From contig JAFLDQ010000062.1 of the NCBI GenBank assembly GCA_017302355.1, positions 1-18,345 on the forward strand: DNA of 18,345 nucleotides, written 5' to 3'. Positions 1-8,026 of the stretch are shown here, one piece after another. The stretch is from Dechloromonas sp. GTDB taxonomy: Bacteria; Pseudomonadota; Gammaproteobacteria; Burkholderiales; Rhodocyclaceae. Both the position numbers and the translations under genes were made by a program. How positions within the stretch are numbered: position 1 is the stretch's first letter; the number at the start of each line of letters is the position of its first letter. Under the pieces are notes generated by a model. That model did no database searches. It had not been told where the DNA came from and worked only from the letters and a program-made list of their open reading frames with translations.

Positions 1-1347
<1,347 letters not shown>

Positions 1348-1362
1348 GCCGCGGAGGACACC

Positions 1363-1677
1363 ATGAGAACCCTGCTGATCGCCGCCGCGCTGGCGGCAGG
1401 CGCCACCGGCGCACTGGCCAACGCCGACGAGGCGCTGAACAAGGCCGGCTGCATGGCCTGCCACGCCAAGGACAAGAAGCTGGTCGGCCCGTCCTTCAAG
1501 GACATCGCCGCCAAGTACAAGGGCCAGGACGTGGTCGCCAAGCTGATGGACAAGGTCCGCAAGGGCGGCGCCGCAAGGCGAGCCGGCTGGTCGCGGCCGC
1601 CGCGCTTGTCCTCCTTGCGGCCTGTCAGCCGGCCGAGGAGGCCCCTGCGCCGGAAATCCGCCCGGTACGGGTGGTGA
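1363..1677 (+). pseudogene. c551/c552-type cytochrome, 3' part lost at a junction
   Basis: A small periplasmic monoheme cytochrome c, the expected electron donor to NirS (NirM-like). The start at 1363 has a good ribosome binding site (GGAGG at 1353-1357). A signal peptide of about 21 residues ends ALANA, followed by DEALNKAG and the heme site CMACH, then KLVGPSFKDIAAKYKGQ, typical of the c551/c552 family. Identity to the family holds through about DKVRKGGA (codon 1570-1572). A family member would then read on to the loop carrying the methionine heme ligand and a C-terminal helix. Here the frame instead continues as Arg/Pro-rich sequence to a stop at 1675-1677. That tail is the out-of-frame reading of the next gene's signal peptide. 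The product as written would lack the sixth heme ligand. I read it as a truncated gene at a contig join or deletion, not a functional variant. Confidence 0.85.
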
Positions 1678-2645
1678 CCGTCGAGTCAGCCAATGGGGGC
1701 GATTCGGTCTCGCTCACCGGCCGGGTACAGGCGGAAAGCGAAGTCAATCTGGCGTTTCGTATCGATGGCCGCATGATCAGCCGCACGGTCAATGTCGGCG
1801 ACACGGTTACCGCCGGCCAGGAGATCGCGCGGCTCAATCCGGAAAACGAGGAAGACGGCCTGCGCGCGGCGGAAGCCACCCTGCAGGGCGCTCGCGGGCA
1901 ACTCATCGAGGCGCGCGCCAACGAGACGCGCAACCGTTCGCTGCTGGCGCAGAACTTCATTTCCCAGGCGGCTTTCGACCGGATCACGCAGGTCGCCAAC
2001 AGCGCCCAGTCGCAGGTCGACGCGGCGCAGGCGCAGGTCGGCATCGCCCGCAACCGCCTTGGTTACACGCGCCTGCTGGCCGATGCCGGCGGCGTGGTGA
2101 CCGCGGTCGGCGCCGAACCCGGTGAAGTGGTCCAGGGTGGGCGGATGGTCGTTCAGGTTGCCCGCAAGGATGGTCGCGATGCCGTGTTTGACGTGTCCGC
2201 GCGGATCAAGGACACCGCCCCGGCAAATCCGGAAATCACCGTGACCCTGGCGTCCGATCCGGCGGTGACGGCGAAGGGCCGGGTGCGCGAGGTTTCGCCG
2301 CGCGCCGACCCCGTGACCGGAACCTTCACGGTCCGCGTCGGATTGATCCAGCCGCCGGCCGCGATGCGTCTGGGAACCACCGTAACCGGCCGCATGCCGG
2401 TCGGCGCAGCGCAGGGAATCGAGATTCCCGCGTCGGCGCTGGTCCGCGCCGATGGCCGGTCGGCGGTGTGGGTCGTCGACCCGCGGGCTTTGACGGTTTC
2501 CTTGCGGACCATCGAAGTACGCGCCTCCGACCCGGCCAGGGTTCAGGTTGCGGCCGGCCTGAACCTGGGCGAGATCGTCGTTACCGCGGGCGTGCAGGCG
2601 CTGCGTCCGGGCCAGAAGGTCCGCTTGCTCGAGAAGAAGTCATGA
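1575..2645 (+). CDS. RND efflux periplasmic adaptor (membrane fusion) lipoprotein, start codon missing
   Basis: The adaptor links an inner-membrane RND pump to an outer-membrane channel. The frame begins with a lipoprotein signal (KASRLVAAAALVLLAAC, lipidated Cys codon 1623-1625). A HlyD-type adaptor of about 340 residues follows: a lipoyl/barrel-sandwich half (SLTGRVQAESEVNLAFRIDG), an alpha-helical hairpin (about 1850-2050), the second lipoyl half (GYTRLLADAGGVVTAVGAEPG), a beta-barrel and a membrane-proximal domain ending VQALRPGQKVRLLEKKS. No ATG, GTG or TTG lies just before the signal peptide in this frame. The first usable in-frame start, GTG 1671, falls after the lipobox Cys. The native start was therefore lost at the junction near 1566-1577. 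Its stop overlaps the pump start by 4 bp (2642-2645), so the two are translationally coupled. Confidence 0.9.
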   Translation, partial: KASRLVAAAALVLLAACQPAEEAPAPEIRPVRVVTVESANGGDSVSLTGRVQAESEVNLAFRIDGRMISRTVNVGDTVTAGQEIARLNPENEEDGLRAAEATLQGARGQLIEARANETRNRSLLAQNFISQAAFDRITQVANSAQSQVDAAQAQVGIARNRLGYTRLLADAGGVVTAVGAEPGEVVQGGRMVVQVARKDGRDAVFDVSARIKDTAPANPEITVTLASDPAVTAKGRVREVSPRADPVTGTFTVRVGLIQPPAAMRLGTTVTGRMPVGAAQGIEIPASALVRADGRSAVWVVDPRALTVSLRTIEVRASDPARVQVAAGLNLGEIVVTAGVQALRPGQKVRLLEKKS

Positions 2646-5600
2646 TCGGGCCGAATCTGTCGGAATGGGCGCTGGCCAAGCGTTCGCTGGTCATCTTCCT
2701 GATGATCGTCGCGGTGGTCGCCGGAACCTTCTCCTTCATGAATCTCGGACGCGGCGAGGATCCGGCCTTCACCTTCCGGACCATGGTGGTTGCCGCCGCC
2801 TGGCCCGGCGCGACGGTCGACGAAACGCTGAATCAGGTGACCGAACGCATCGAGAGAAAGCTTCAGGAAACCGACTATCTCGAGCGGGTGCGCAGCTACA
2901 CCACGGCCGGCCAGACGACGATCTTCGTCGATCTGAAGCAGTCGACGCCGCCGCACAAGGTTCCCGACATCTGGTACCAGGTGCGCAAGAACATCGGCGA
3001 TATCCGCGGCACCTTGCCGGCGGGCGTTATCGGACCGGGTTTCAACGACGACTTCGGCAGCACCTTCGGCATCATCTATGCCTTCACCGCCGACGGCTTC
3101 AGCTTCCGCGAACTGCGCGATCATGTCGAAGCGGCGCGATCGCGCCTGCTGCATGTCCCCGATGTGTCGGAAATCGAGGTGCTCGGCGCGCAGGACGAGC
3201 AGATCTACATCGAATTCTCGACCGAGCGGCTGGCCGGCCTGCGCCTCGACTACCCGACAATTCTGGCGTCGCTGCAGGCGCAAAACCTGGTGCGGCCGGC
3301 AGGCACCATCCAGACCGAACAGGAGCGCGTGTTCCTGCGCGTCAGCGGCTCCTTCGATTCGGAACTCGACATCGAGTCCGTCAACATCGTCGCCGGCGAC
3401 CGCATGTTCCGCCTGGGCGACATTGCGACGGTGCGGCGCGGGTTTTCCGATCCACCGCAGCCGATGTTCCGCGTCAACGGCCAGCGCGCGATCGGCCTCG
3501 CCATCGCCATGCGTGACGCCGGCGACATCCTGGCGCTCGGCCGCAACGTCCGCAGTGAAATGGCGGACATCACCGCAAACTTGCCGCATGGCATCGAGCC
3601 GACGCTGGTCGCCGACCAGGCGGTCAGCGTCGACGTCGCGATCAACGACTTCATGACCTCGCTCTGGCAGGCGATCGTCATCATCCTCGTCTGCAGCTTC
3701 GTGAGTCTCGGCGGACGGCCGGGCGCCGTCGTCGCGCTGGCCATCCCGCTGACGCTGGCGGTCGTGTTCGCCGTGATGGATATCGCCAATATCGACCTCC
3801 ACCGCATTTCGCTCGGCGCGCTGATCATCGCGCTGGGACTGCTGGTCGACGACGCGATGACCACCGTCGATGCCATGCTCCGCCGCCTCGGCGCCGGCGA
3901 CAGCATGGATGAGGCGGCCACCTTCTCCTACCGCACGCTGGCGGCGCCCATGCTGATCGGCGCACTGGTGACGATTGCCAGCTTCGTGCCGATCGGCTTC
4001 GCGAAAAGCAACGCCGGCGAGTACACTTTCGACATCTTTTCGGTGGTGGCCATTTCGCTGATCGCGTCCTGGCTGGTCGCGGTGACCTTCGGGCCGCTGC
4101 TCGGAAAGGCCATCCTGAAAGCGCCCAAGGTCGAGGCGGAGCCCAAGCCGAGCAAGATGGTCGCCGTCTACAGCGCCTTCCTGCAAGGCGCAATCCGCAC
4201 CAGATGGCTGACCATCGGCCTGACGCTGGCCGCTTTCGTCGCCGCCATCTTCCTGTTGCGTTACGTGCCGCAGCAGTTCTTCCCGGCCTCCGACCGGAGC
4301 GAGTTGACAGTGAGCATGACGCTGCGGCAGAACGCCTCGATCTACGCCACCGAGGCGCAGGCCCTGCGCCTCGAAGCGCTCCTGAAGGACGATCCCGACA
4401 TCGACCACTACAGCACCTATGTCGGCCGCGGCGCGATCCGTTTCATCCTGACCCTCGACGTGCAACTGGCCAACCCGTTCTTCGCCCAGTTCGTGATCGT
4501 CACCAAGGACCTCGAAGCGCGCGAGCGGGTACACGCCAAGCTGGAAAAAGTGCTCGCCGAGCAGTTTCCCGAGGTCGTCGCGCGCGTCTCGCCGCTAGAA
4601 CTGGGGCCGCCGGTTGGCTGGCCGCTGCAGTACCGGGTGACCGGCCCGGACAAGGACGAAGTGCGCCGAATCGCGCTCGAACTGGCGCAGGTGCTGGGGG
4701 CAGACACCCACACACGGCACGTAAACTACGACTGGATGGAGCCAGCCCGGCAATTGCGGGTCCGCGTCAACCAGGACCAGGCGCGGCAGCTGGGCATCAG
4801 TTCCGCGGCACTGGCCACCGTGCTCAACGCCAAGGTGACCGGCTCGACGGTCACGCAGGTACGCGACGACATCTATCTGGTCAATGTCGTGGCGCGCGCG
4901 GTCGACGAGGAGCGCGCCTCGTTCGGGACTCTGGCTTCGCTGCAGGTGCCGACGCCGAGCGGGCGCATGGTGCCCCTGAGCCAGTTTGCGACGGTGGTCG
5001 AGGAGCAGGAATTCCCGCTCGTCTGGCGCCGCGACCGCCTGCCCACCCTGACCGTGCGCGCCGACGTAAACCATGGCATCCTGCCCGATTCGGTGGTCGG
5101 CGCGCTCGCGCCGAAGATCGCAGAACTCAATGCCAGGCTGCCGTCGCAGTACAAGATCGAAACCGGTGGGCTGTACGAGGAGAGCGCGGTCTCGAGAGCT
5201 TCGGTGTTCGCGGTCGTGCCGCTGATGATCGTGCTGATGCTGACGGTCATGATGGTGCTGCTGGTGAGTTTTCGCCGCCTGGCGATCGTCGTCTGCGTGC
5301 TGCCGCTCGGGCTGATCGGCGTCGTCCTCTCGCTGCTGCTGTTCAACCGGCCGCTCGGCTTCGTGGCGATCCTTGGCATCCTCGCCCTGATCGGCATGAT
5401 CGCCAAGAACACGGTGATCCTGATCGTCCAGATCGAGACCGACCGCGCGGAAGGCAAGAACGTCCTCGAGGCAGTTCTCGCCTCGGCGACCTCGCGGCTG
5501 CGGCCGATGGTACTGACTGCGATCTCGACCGTGCTCGGCCTGATCCCGATCGCGCCGACCGTGTTCTGGGGGCCGATGGCCTTCGCCATCATGGGCGGCC

Positions 5601-5701
5601 TGCTGGTGGCGACGCTGCTGACGCTGGTCTTCCTGCCGGCGCTCTATGTGACGGTGTTCGGCGGCAAGCCGGCGGCCGCCGCGGAGCAAGGTGCGGCGTG
5701 A
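2642..5701 (+). CDS. RND family efflux pump, inner-membrane transporter
   Basis: A proton-driven AcrB/HAE-1-like exporter of 1019 residues, full length for the family. The start at 2642 fits the N-terminus NLSEWALAKRSLVIFLM, with TM1 immediately after, and overlaps the adaptor stop as ATGA. The expected layout is visible: TM1, a first large periplasmic loop, TM2-TM6 including GLLVDDAMTTVD with the proton-relay pair Asp403-Asp404, a central hydrophobic segment, a second periplasmic loop from about residue 560, and TM8-TM12. GMIAKNTVILI carries the relay Lys922 (AcrB Lys940 position). Short loops and VDD/KN motifs favour the organic-compound (HAE) branch over CusA-type metal pumps, but the substrate cannot be read from sequence. 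No outer-membrane factor gene follows, so a TolC-like protein from elsewhere would be needed. The stop overlaps the antiporter gene start. Confidence 0.95.
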   Translation: MIGPNLSEWALAKRSLVIFLMIVAVVAGTFSFMNLGRGEDPAFTFRTMVVAAAWPGATVDETLNQVTERIERKLQETDYLERVRSYTTAGQTTIFVDLKQSTPPHKVPDIWYQVRKNIGDIRGTLPAGVIGPGFNDDFGSTFGIIYAFTADGFSFRELRDHVEAARSRLLHVPDVSEIEVLGAQDEQIYIEFSTERLAGLRLDYPTILASLQAQNLVRPAGTIQTEQERVFLRVSGSFDSELDIESVNIVAGDRMFRLGDIATVRRGFSDPPQPMFRVNGQRAIGLAIAMRDAGDILALGRNVRSEMADITANLPHGIEPTLVADQAVSVDVAINDFMTSLWQAIVIILVCSFVSLGGRPGAVVALAIPLTLAVVFAVMDIANIDLHRISLGALIIALGLLVDDAMTTVDAMLRRLGAGDSMDEAATFSYRTLAAPMLIGALVTIASFVPIGFAKSNAGEYTFDIFSVVAISLIASWLVAVTFGPLLGKAILKAPKVEAEPKPSKMVAVYSAFLQGAIRTRWLTIGLTLAAFVAAIFLLRYVPQQFFPASDRSELTVSMTLRQNASIYATEAQALRLEALLKDDPDIDHYSTYVGRGAIRFILTLDVQLANPFFAQFVIVTKDLEARERVHAKLEKVLAEQFPEVVARVSPLELGPPVGWPLQYRVTGPDKDEVRRIALELAQVLGADTHTRHVNYDWMEPARQLRVRVNQDQARQLGISSAALATVLNAKVTGSTVTQVRDDIYLVNVVARAVDEERASFGTLASLQVPTPSGRMVPLSQFATVVEEQEFPLVWRRDRLPTLTVRADVNHGILPDSVVGALAPKIAELNARLPSQYKIETGGLYEESAVSRASVFAVVPLMIVLMLTVMMVLLVSFRRLAIVVCVLPLGLIGVVLSLLLFNRPLGFVAILGILALIGMIAKNTVILIVQIETDRAEGKNVLEAVLASATSRLRPMVLTAISTVLGLIPIAPTVFWGPMAFAIMGGLLVATLLTLVFLPALYVTVFGGKPAAAAEQGAA

Positions 5702-6186
5702 GCGCCATGTGGCGAACCGCGGCGGTGCGCTGGGGAGTGTTCCTGGCGTTCTGGCTGTCGCTGATCGGTCTTTCGCTTTCGGCGACGGCGGTCGGCATCG
5801 TTGCGGCCGCCGCCGCCACCTGGGCGAGCCTCGCCTTGTTGCCCCCCGAGCGGCAGCGCGTCCGCCTGCTGCCGATGCTTGCCCTGCTGCCGCGTTTCTT
5901 CTGGCAGTCGTTGCTGGCCGGCTGGGACGTGGCGCGGCGGGCGTTCGCGCCGCAAATCCCCTTGCGTCCGGGTTTCGTTGCCTACCGTTGCGCCCACCGG
6001 CCGGGGCATTTTCGCAATACTTTCGCAACCATTTCCAGCCTGCTGCCGGGCACCCTGCCGTGTGGCGAAGACGAGGACCACCTCGTCTTTCACTGCCTCG
6101 ACGTCGATCAGCCGGTGTACGATCAATTGGCGCTTGAAGAACGGGTCCTCGCCCCGCTGTTCGCGGAGTCGGCGAACGATGTCTGA
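5698..6186 (+). CDS. mnhE: monovalent cation/proton antiporter subunit E (MnhE/MrpE; MbhA-like)
   Basis: A small subunit of a multi-subunit Na+(K+)/H+ antiporter in the inner membrane. The 162-residue product has two to three hydrophobic segments at its N-terminus (FLAFWLSLIGLSLSATAVGIVAAAAATWASLALL). The conserved E-subunit pattern follows: LLPRFFWQSLLAGWDVARRAF, then RPGFVAY, then NTFATISSLLPGTLPCGEDEDHLVFHCLDV. The start is GTG 5698, overlapping the pump stop as GTGA; ATG 5707 is an alternative three codons in. The 3' end overlaps mnhF by 8 bp. Subunit E has no known catalytic residues and is thought to help assembly of the complex. It is first in the antiporter block, the position MbhA holds in archaeal membrane-bound hydrogenase operons. 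Confidence 0.9.
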   Translation: MSAMWRTAAVRWGVFLAFWLSLIGLSLSATAVGIVAAAAATWASLALLPPERQRVRLLPMLALLPRFFWQSLLAGWDVARRAFAPQIPLRPGFVAYRCAHRPGHFRNTFATISSLLPGTLPCGEDEDHLVFHCLDVDQPVYDQLALEERVLAPLFAESANDV

Positions 6187-6466
6187 TTTTCTGTTTGGCG
6201 CTGCCTGCGCCGTTGTCTTGCTGACCGCGCTGGGGTTGGTCCGTCTGTTGCGCGGCCCCGGCGACGCCGATCGCATGATGGCCGCACAGTTGTTCGGTAC
6301 CGGCGGAATCACCGCGCTGCTGCTCGGGGCGACGATTTCCGATCCGGCGATCATCGATGCCGCGCTGACGCTGGCGCTGCTCGCCGCATTCGCGGCGGTC
6401 GCCTTCGTCAAGTATGGCGCCGCTCTCGGCCAGACATCGGCAACCGACGAGGTGGGCGAGCGATGA
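6179..6466 (+). CDS. mnhF: monovalent cation/proton antiporter subunit F (MnhF/MrpF; MbhB-like)
   Basis: A 95-residue membrane protein with three predicted helices. The family signature is clear: VRLLRGPGDADRMMAAQLFGTGG after TM1 matches the usual RllrGPt-DR pattern, and ISDPAIIDAALTLALLAAFAAVAFVKY matches the third helix. The start ATG at 6179 lies inside the end of mnhE (8-bp overlap). An upstream in-frame ATG at 5801 is only a shadow inside mnhE. The stop overlaps mnhG as ATGA. In solved Mrp and Mbh structures F sits in the small-subunit cluster (E, F, G) implicated in sodium movement. That role comes from the family and is not visible here. Confidence 0.92.
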   Translation: MSDFLFGAACAVVLLTALGLVRLLRGPGDADRMMAAQLFGTGGITALLLGATISDPAIIDAALTLALLAAFAAVAFVKYGAALGQTSATDEVGER

Positions 6467-6756
6467 ATTTGCTGCTCGACCTGTGGACCGTGGCCGCGGT
6501 GGTGGCCGGCGTTTTCTTCTTTCTTGCCGGCACCGTCGGCCTGTTGCGTTTTCCCGATACGCTGACCCGACTGCATGCCCTGACCAAGGCGGACAACCTC
6601 GGTCTGGGGCTGGTCGTCCTCGGCCTGCTGCCGCGTGTCCACAGCCCGCTCGATGCATTGAAACTGCTCTGCGTCTGGCTGCTCGTCCTTCTCGCCGGGG
6701 CCTGCGCCTCGCAGTTGATCGCGCGCCACGTCAAGCGCTCGCAGCCGCCAACATGA
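6463..6756 (+). CDS. mnhG: monovalent cation/proton antiporter subunit G (MnhG/MrpG; MbhC-like)
   Basis: A 97-residue membrane subunit with three hydrophobic segments. The family motif is in the first loop: VGLLRFPDTLTRLHALTKADNLGLGLVVLGLL, equivalent to the R-PD-RLHA-TKA-LG block of MrpG. The C-terminus is basic (ARHVKRS), suggesting a cytoplasmic end. It overlaps mnhF by ATGA at 6463-6466 and the following fused subunit by ATGA at 6753-6756, so ribosome handover along the chain is likely. It belongs to the E-F-G small-subunit cluster. Confidence 0.92.
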   Translation: MNLLLDLWTVAAVVAGVFFFLAGTVGLLRFPDTLTRLHALTKADNLGLGLVVLGLLPRVHSPLDALKLLCVWLLVLLAGACASQLIARHVKRSQPPT

Positions 6757-7700
6757 CCATGGCGATGCTGCTCGATGGCTGCCTGGTGCTGCTCATCCTG
6801 GGGATTGCGGCATGGACCGTGCTCGCCCGCAATACCTTTCCCGCCGTGGCCGGCTATGCGGTGTACGGGCTGCTGCTGGCGCTCGCCTGGGTCCGCCTGG
6901 CGGCCATTGATGCGGCGCTCACCGAGGCGGCCATCGGAGGCGGTCTGACCGGCGTGTTGCTGATTCGCGCCACGGTCCGCCTGCGCTCGACCGAGGCGCG
7001 CGCGCATGCCGAGCGCCCGGGTCCGCTGTTCCGTATCTTTGCCGCACTGCTCGCCGCCGCCTGCGCCGGTTTGCTGGCAGTGGTCTTTCTGGGGTTGCCC
7101 GATCCGGCGCCGACGCTGGCGCCGATGGTCGCGGAAAACCTCTCGGTGACGGGTCTGGGCAACGCGGTGACCGCCGTGCTGCTGGCCTTTCGCGCGATCG
7201 ATACCCTGCTTGAAGCGGTGGTCCTGGTCTTTGCTTTGATCGCGGTGTGGTCGCTGGCGCCGAACCGCCATTGGGGGGGGCGCCCGGGGCCGCGCTACGC
7301 TCTTGATCCCGATGCCATGCTGGCCTATCTCGGGCGGCTGCTGCCGCCGCTCGGCATTATCGTCGCCATCTACGTGTTCTGGGTTGGCGCCGATCTTCCG
7401 GGAGGGAAATTCCAGGCCGGCACACTGCTTGCCGCCATGTGGCTGCTTACCATCATCGCCGGTCTGCAGGACTCGCCTCCGGTCAGCCGGCGCTGGGTGC
7501 GCGGACTGCTGGTACTGGGCACGGTCGTCTTTCTCGCTATCGGCTTTGCCGGCTGGCCGCTCGCCGGCTTCTTCCTGGCCTATCCCGAGGATTATGCCAA
7601 GCCGCTGATCCTCCTCATCGAGGCAGCCTCGATGATCTCCATCGCCGTCACCCTGGGGCTGCTGGTACTCGGACCGCCCGCCCGGAGCAATGATTCATGA
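6753..7700 (+). CDS. fused antiporter subunit: MbhD/MbhE-like (MrpA C-terminal) module plus MnhB domain
   Basis: A 315-residue membrane protein joining parts that are separate genes in other systems. The N-terminal part (about 1-85: LVLLILGIAAWTVLARNTFPAVAGYAVYGLLLALAWVRLAAIDAALTEAAIGGGLTGVLL) is an MbhD/DUF4040 unit with the conserved ALTEAA-G block. The middle (about 95-175) resembles MbhE, i.e. the extreme C-terminus of MrpA, including NAVTAVLLAFRAIDTLLEAVVLV. After a Gly/Arg/Pro linker, the C-terminal part (about 190-315) is an MnhB domain (LLPPLGIIVAIYVFWVGADLPGGKFQAGTLLA). In MrpA the MbhD/E unit is attached to a large antiporter domain that is absent here. ATG 6753 was chosen for its ATGA overlap with mnhG; ATG 6759 is two codons later. 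A run of eight G (7273-7280) lies in the linker. It overlaps mnhC by 4 bp. Confidence 0.9.
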   Translation: MTMAMLLDGCLVLLILGIAAWTVLARNTFPAVAGYAVYGLLLALAWVRLAAIDAALTEAAIGGGLTGVLLIRATVRLRSTEARAHAERPGPLFRIFAALLAAACAGLLAVVFLGLPDPAPTLAPMVAENLSVTGLGNAVTAVLLAFRAIDTLLEAVVLVFALIAVWSLAPNRHWGGRPGPRYALDPDAMLAYLGRLLPPLGIIVAIYVFWVGADLPGGKFQAGTLLAAMWLLTIIAGLQDSPPVSRRWVRGLLVLGTVVFLAIGFAGWPLAGFFLAYPEDYAKPLILLIEAASMISIAVTLGLLVLGPPARSNDS

Positions 7701-8026
7701 GCACGCTGAATCTTTACGGCCTGTGCGGCGCCGCGCTGGTCGGACTGGGGCTCTACGGCCTGCTCGCCGTCCCTCATCCCTTGCGCAAGATCCTTGCGTT
7801 CAACCTGGTCGGCAGCGGTGTCTTCCTGCTCTTCGGCGTTGTTGCGGGGCGCGGCGCGGGTTATGGCCTGGCCGGCGACCCGGTGCCGCAGGCCCTCGTC
7901 ATCACCGGCATCGTCGTCGCCTTTTCGGCGACGGCCCTGGCGGTGGCGCTACTCCTGCGCCTGCACGAGGAGACCGGTAGCGCCAGCCTGAGCCCGCCGG
8001 AATCCGGGGAGCCGCCCACCGTATGA
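7697..8026 (+). CDS. mnhC: monovalent cation/proton antiporter subunit C (MnhC/MrpC; MbhG-like, NuoK homologue)
   Basis: A 109-residue protein with three helices, homologous to NuoK of complex I. Typical features are LRKILAFNLVGSGVFLLFGVVAG in the second helix and DPVPQALVITGIVVAFSATALAVALLLRLHEE in the third; DPxPQALVITGIVV is the C-subunit signature. Its C-terminal tail is polar (TGSASLSPPESGEPPTV). It starts at ATG 7697 overlapping the fused B subunit stop, and its own stop overlaps the D subunit as ATGA at 8023-8026. In the assembled complex it sits between the small subunits and the antiporter-like subunit. Confidence 0.94.
   Translation: MSTLNLYGLCGAALVGLGLYGLLAVPHPLRKILAFNLVGSGVFLLFGVVAGRGAGYGLAGDPVPQALVITGIVVAFSATALAVALLLRLHEETGSASLSPPESGEPPTV

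Noticed and set aside
2543..4534. 663-codon minus-strand ORF under the RND genes
   Set aside because: It is antisense to a clearly conserved RND adaptor and pump and rich in His/Asp/Arg, the usual shadow of GC-rich coding sequence; no recognisable domain.
4595..6658. 687-codon minus-strand ORF
   Set aside because: Antisense shadow of the pump and mnhE-G; composition dominated by Arg, Gln and His with no domain pattern.
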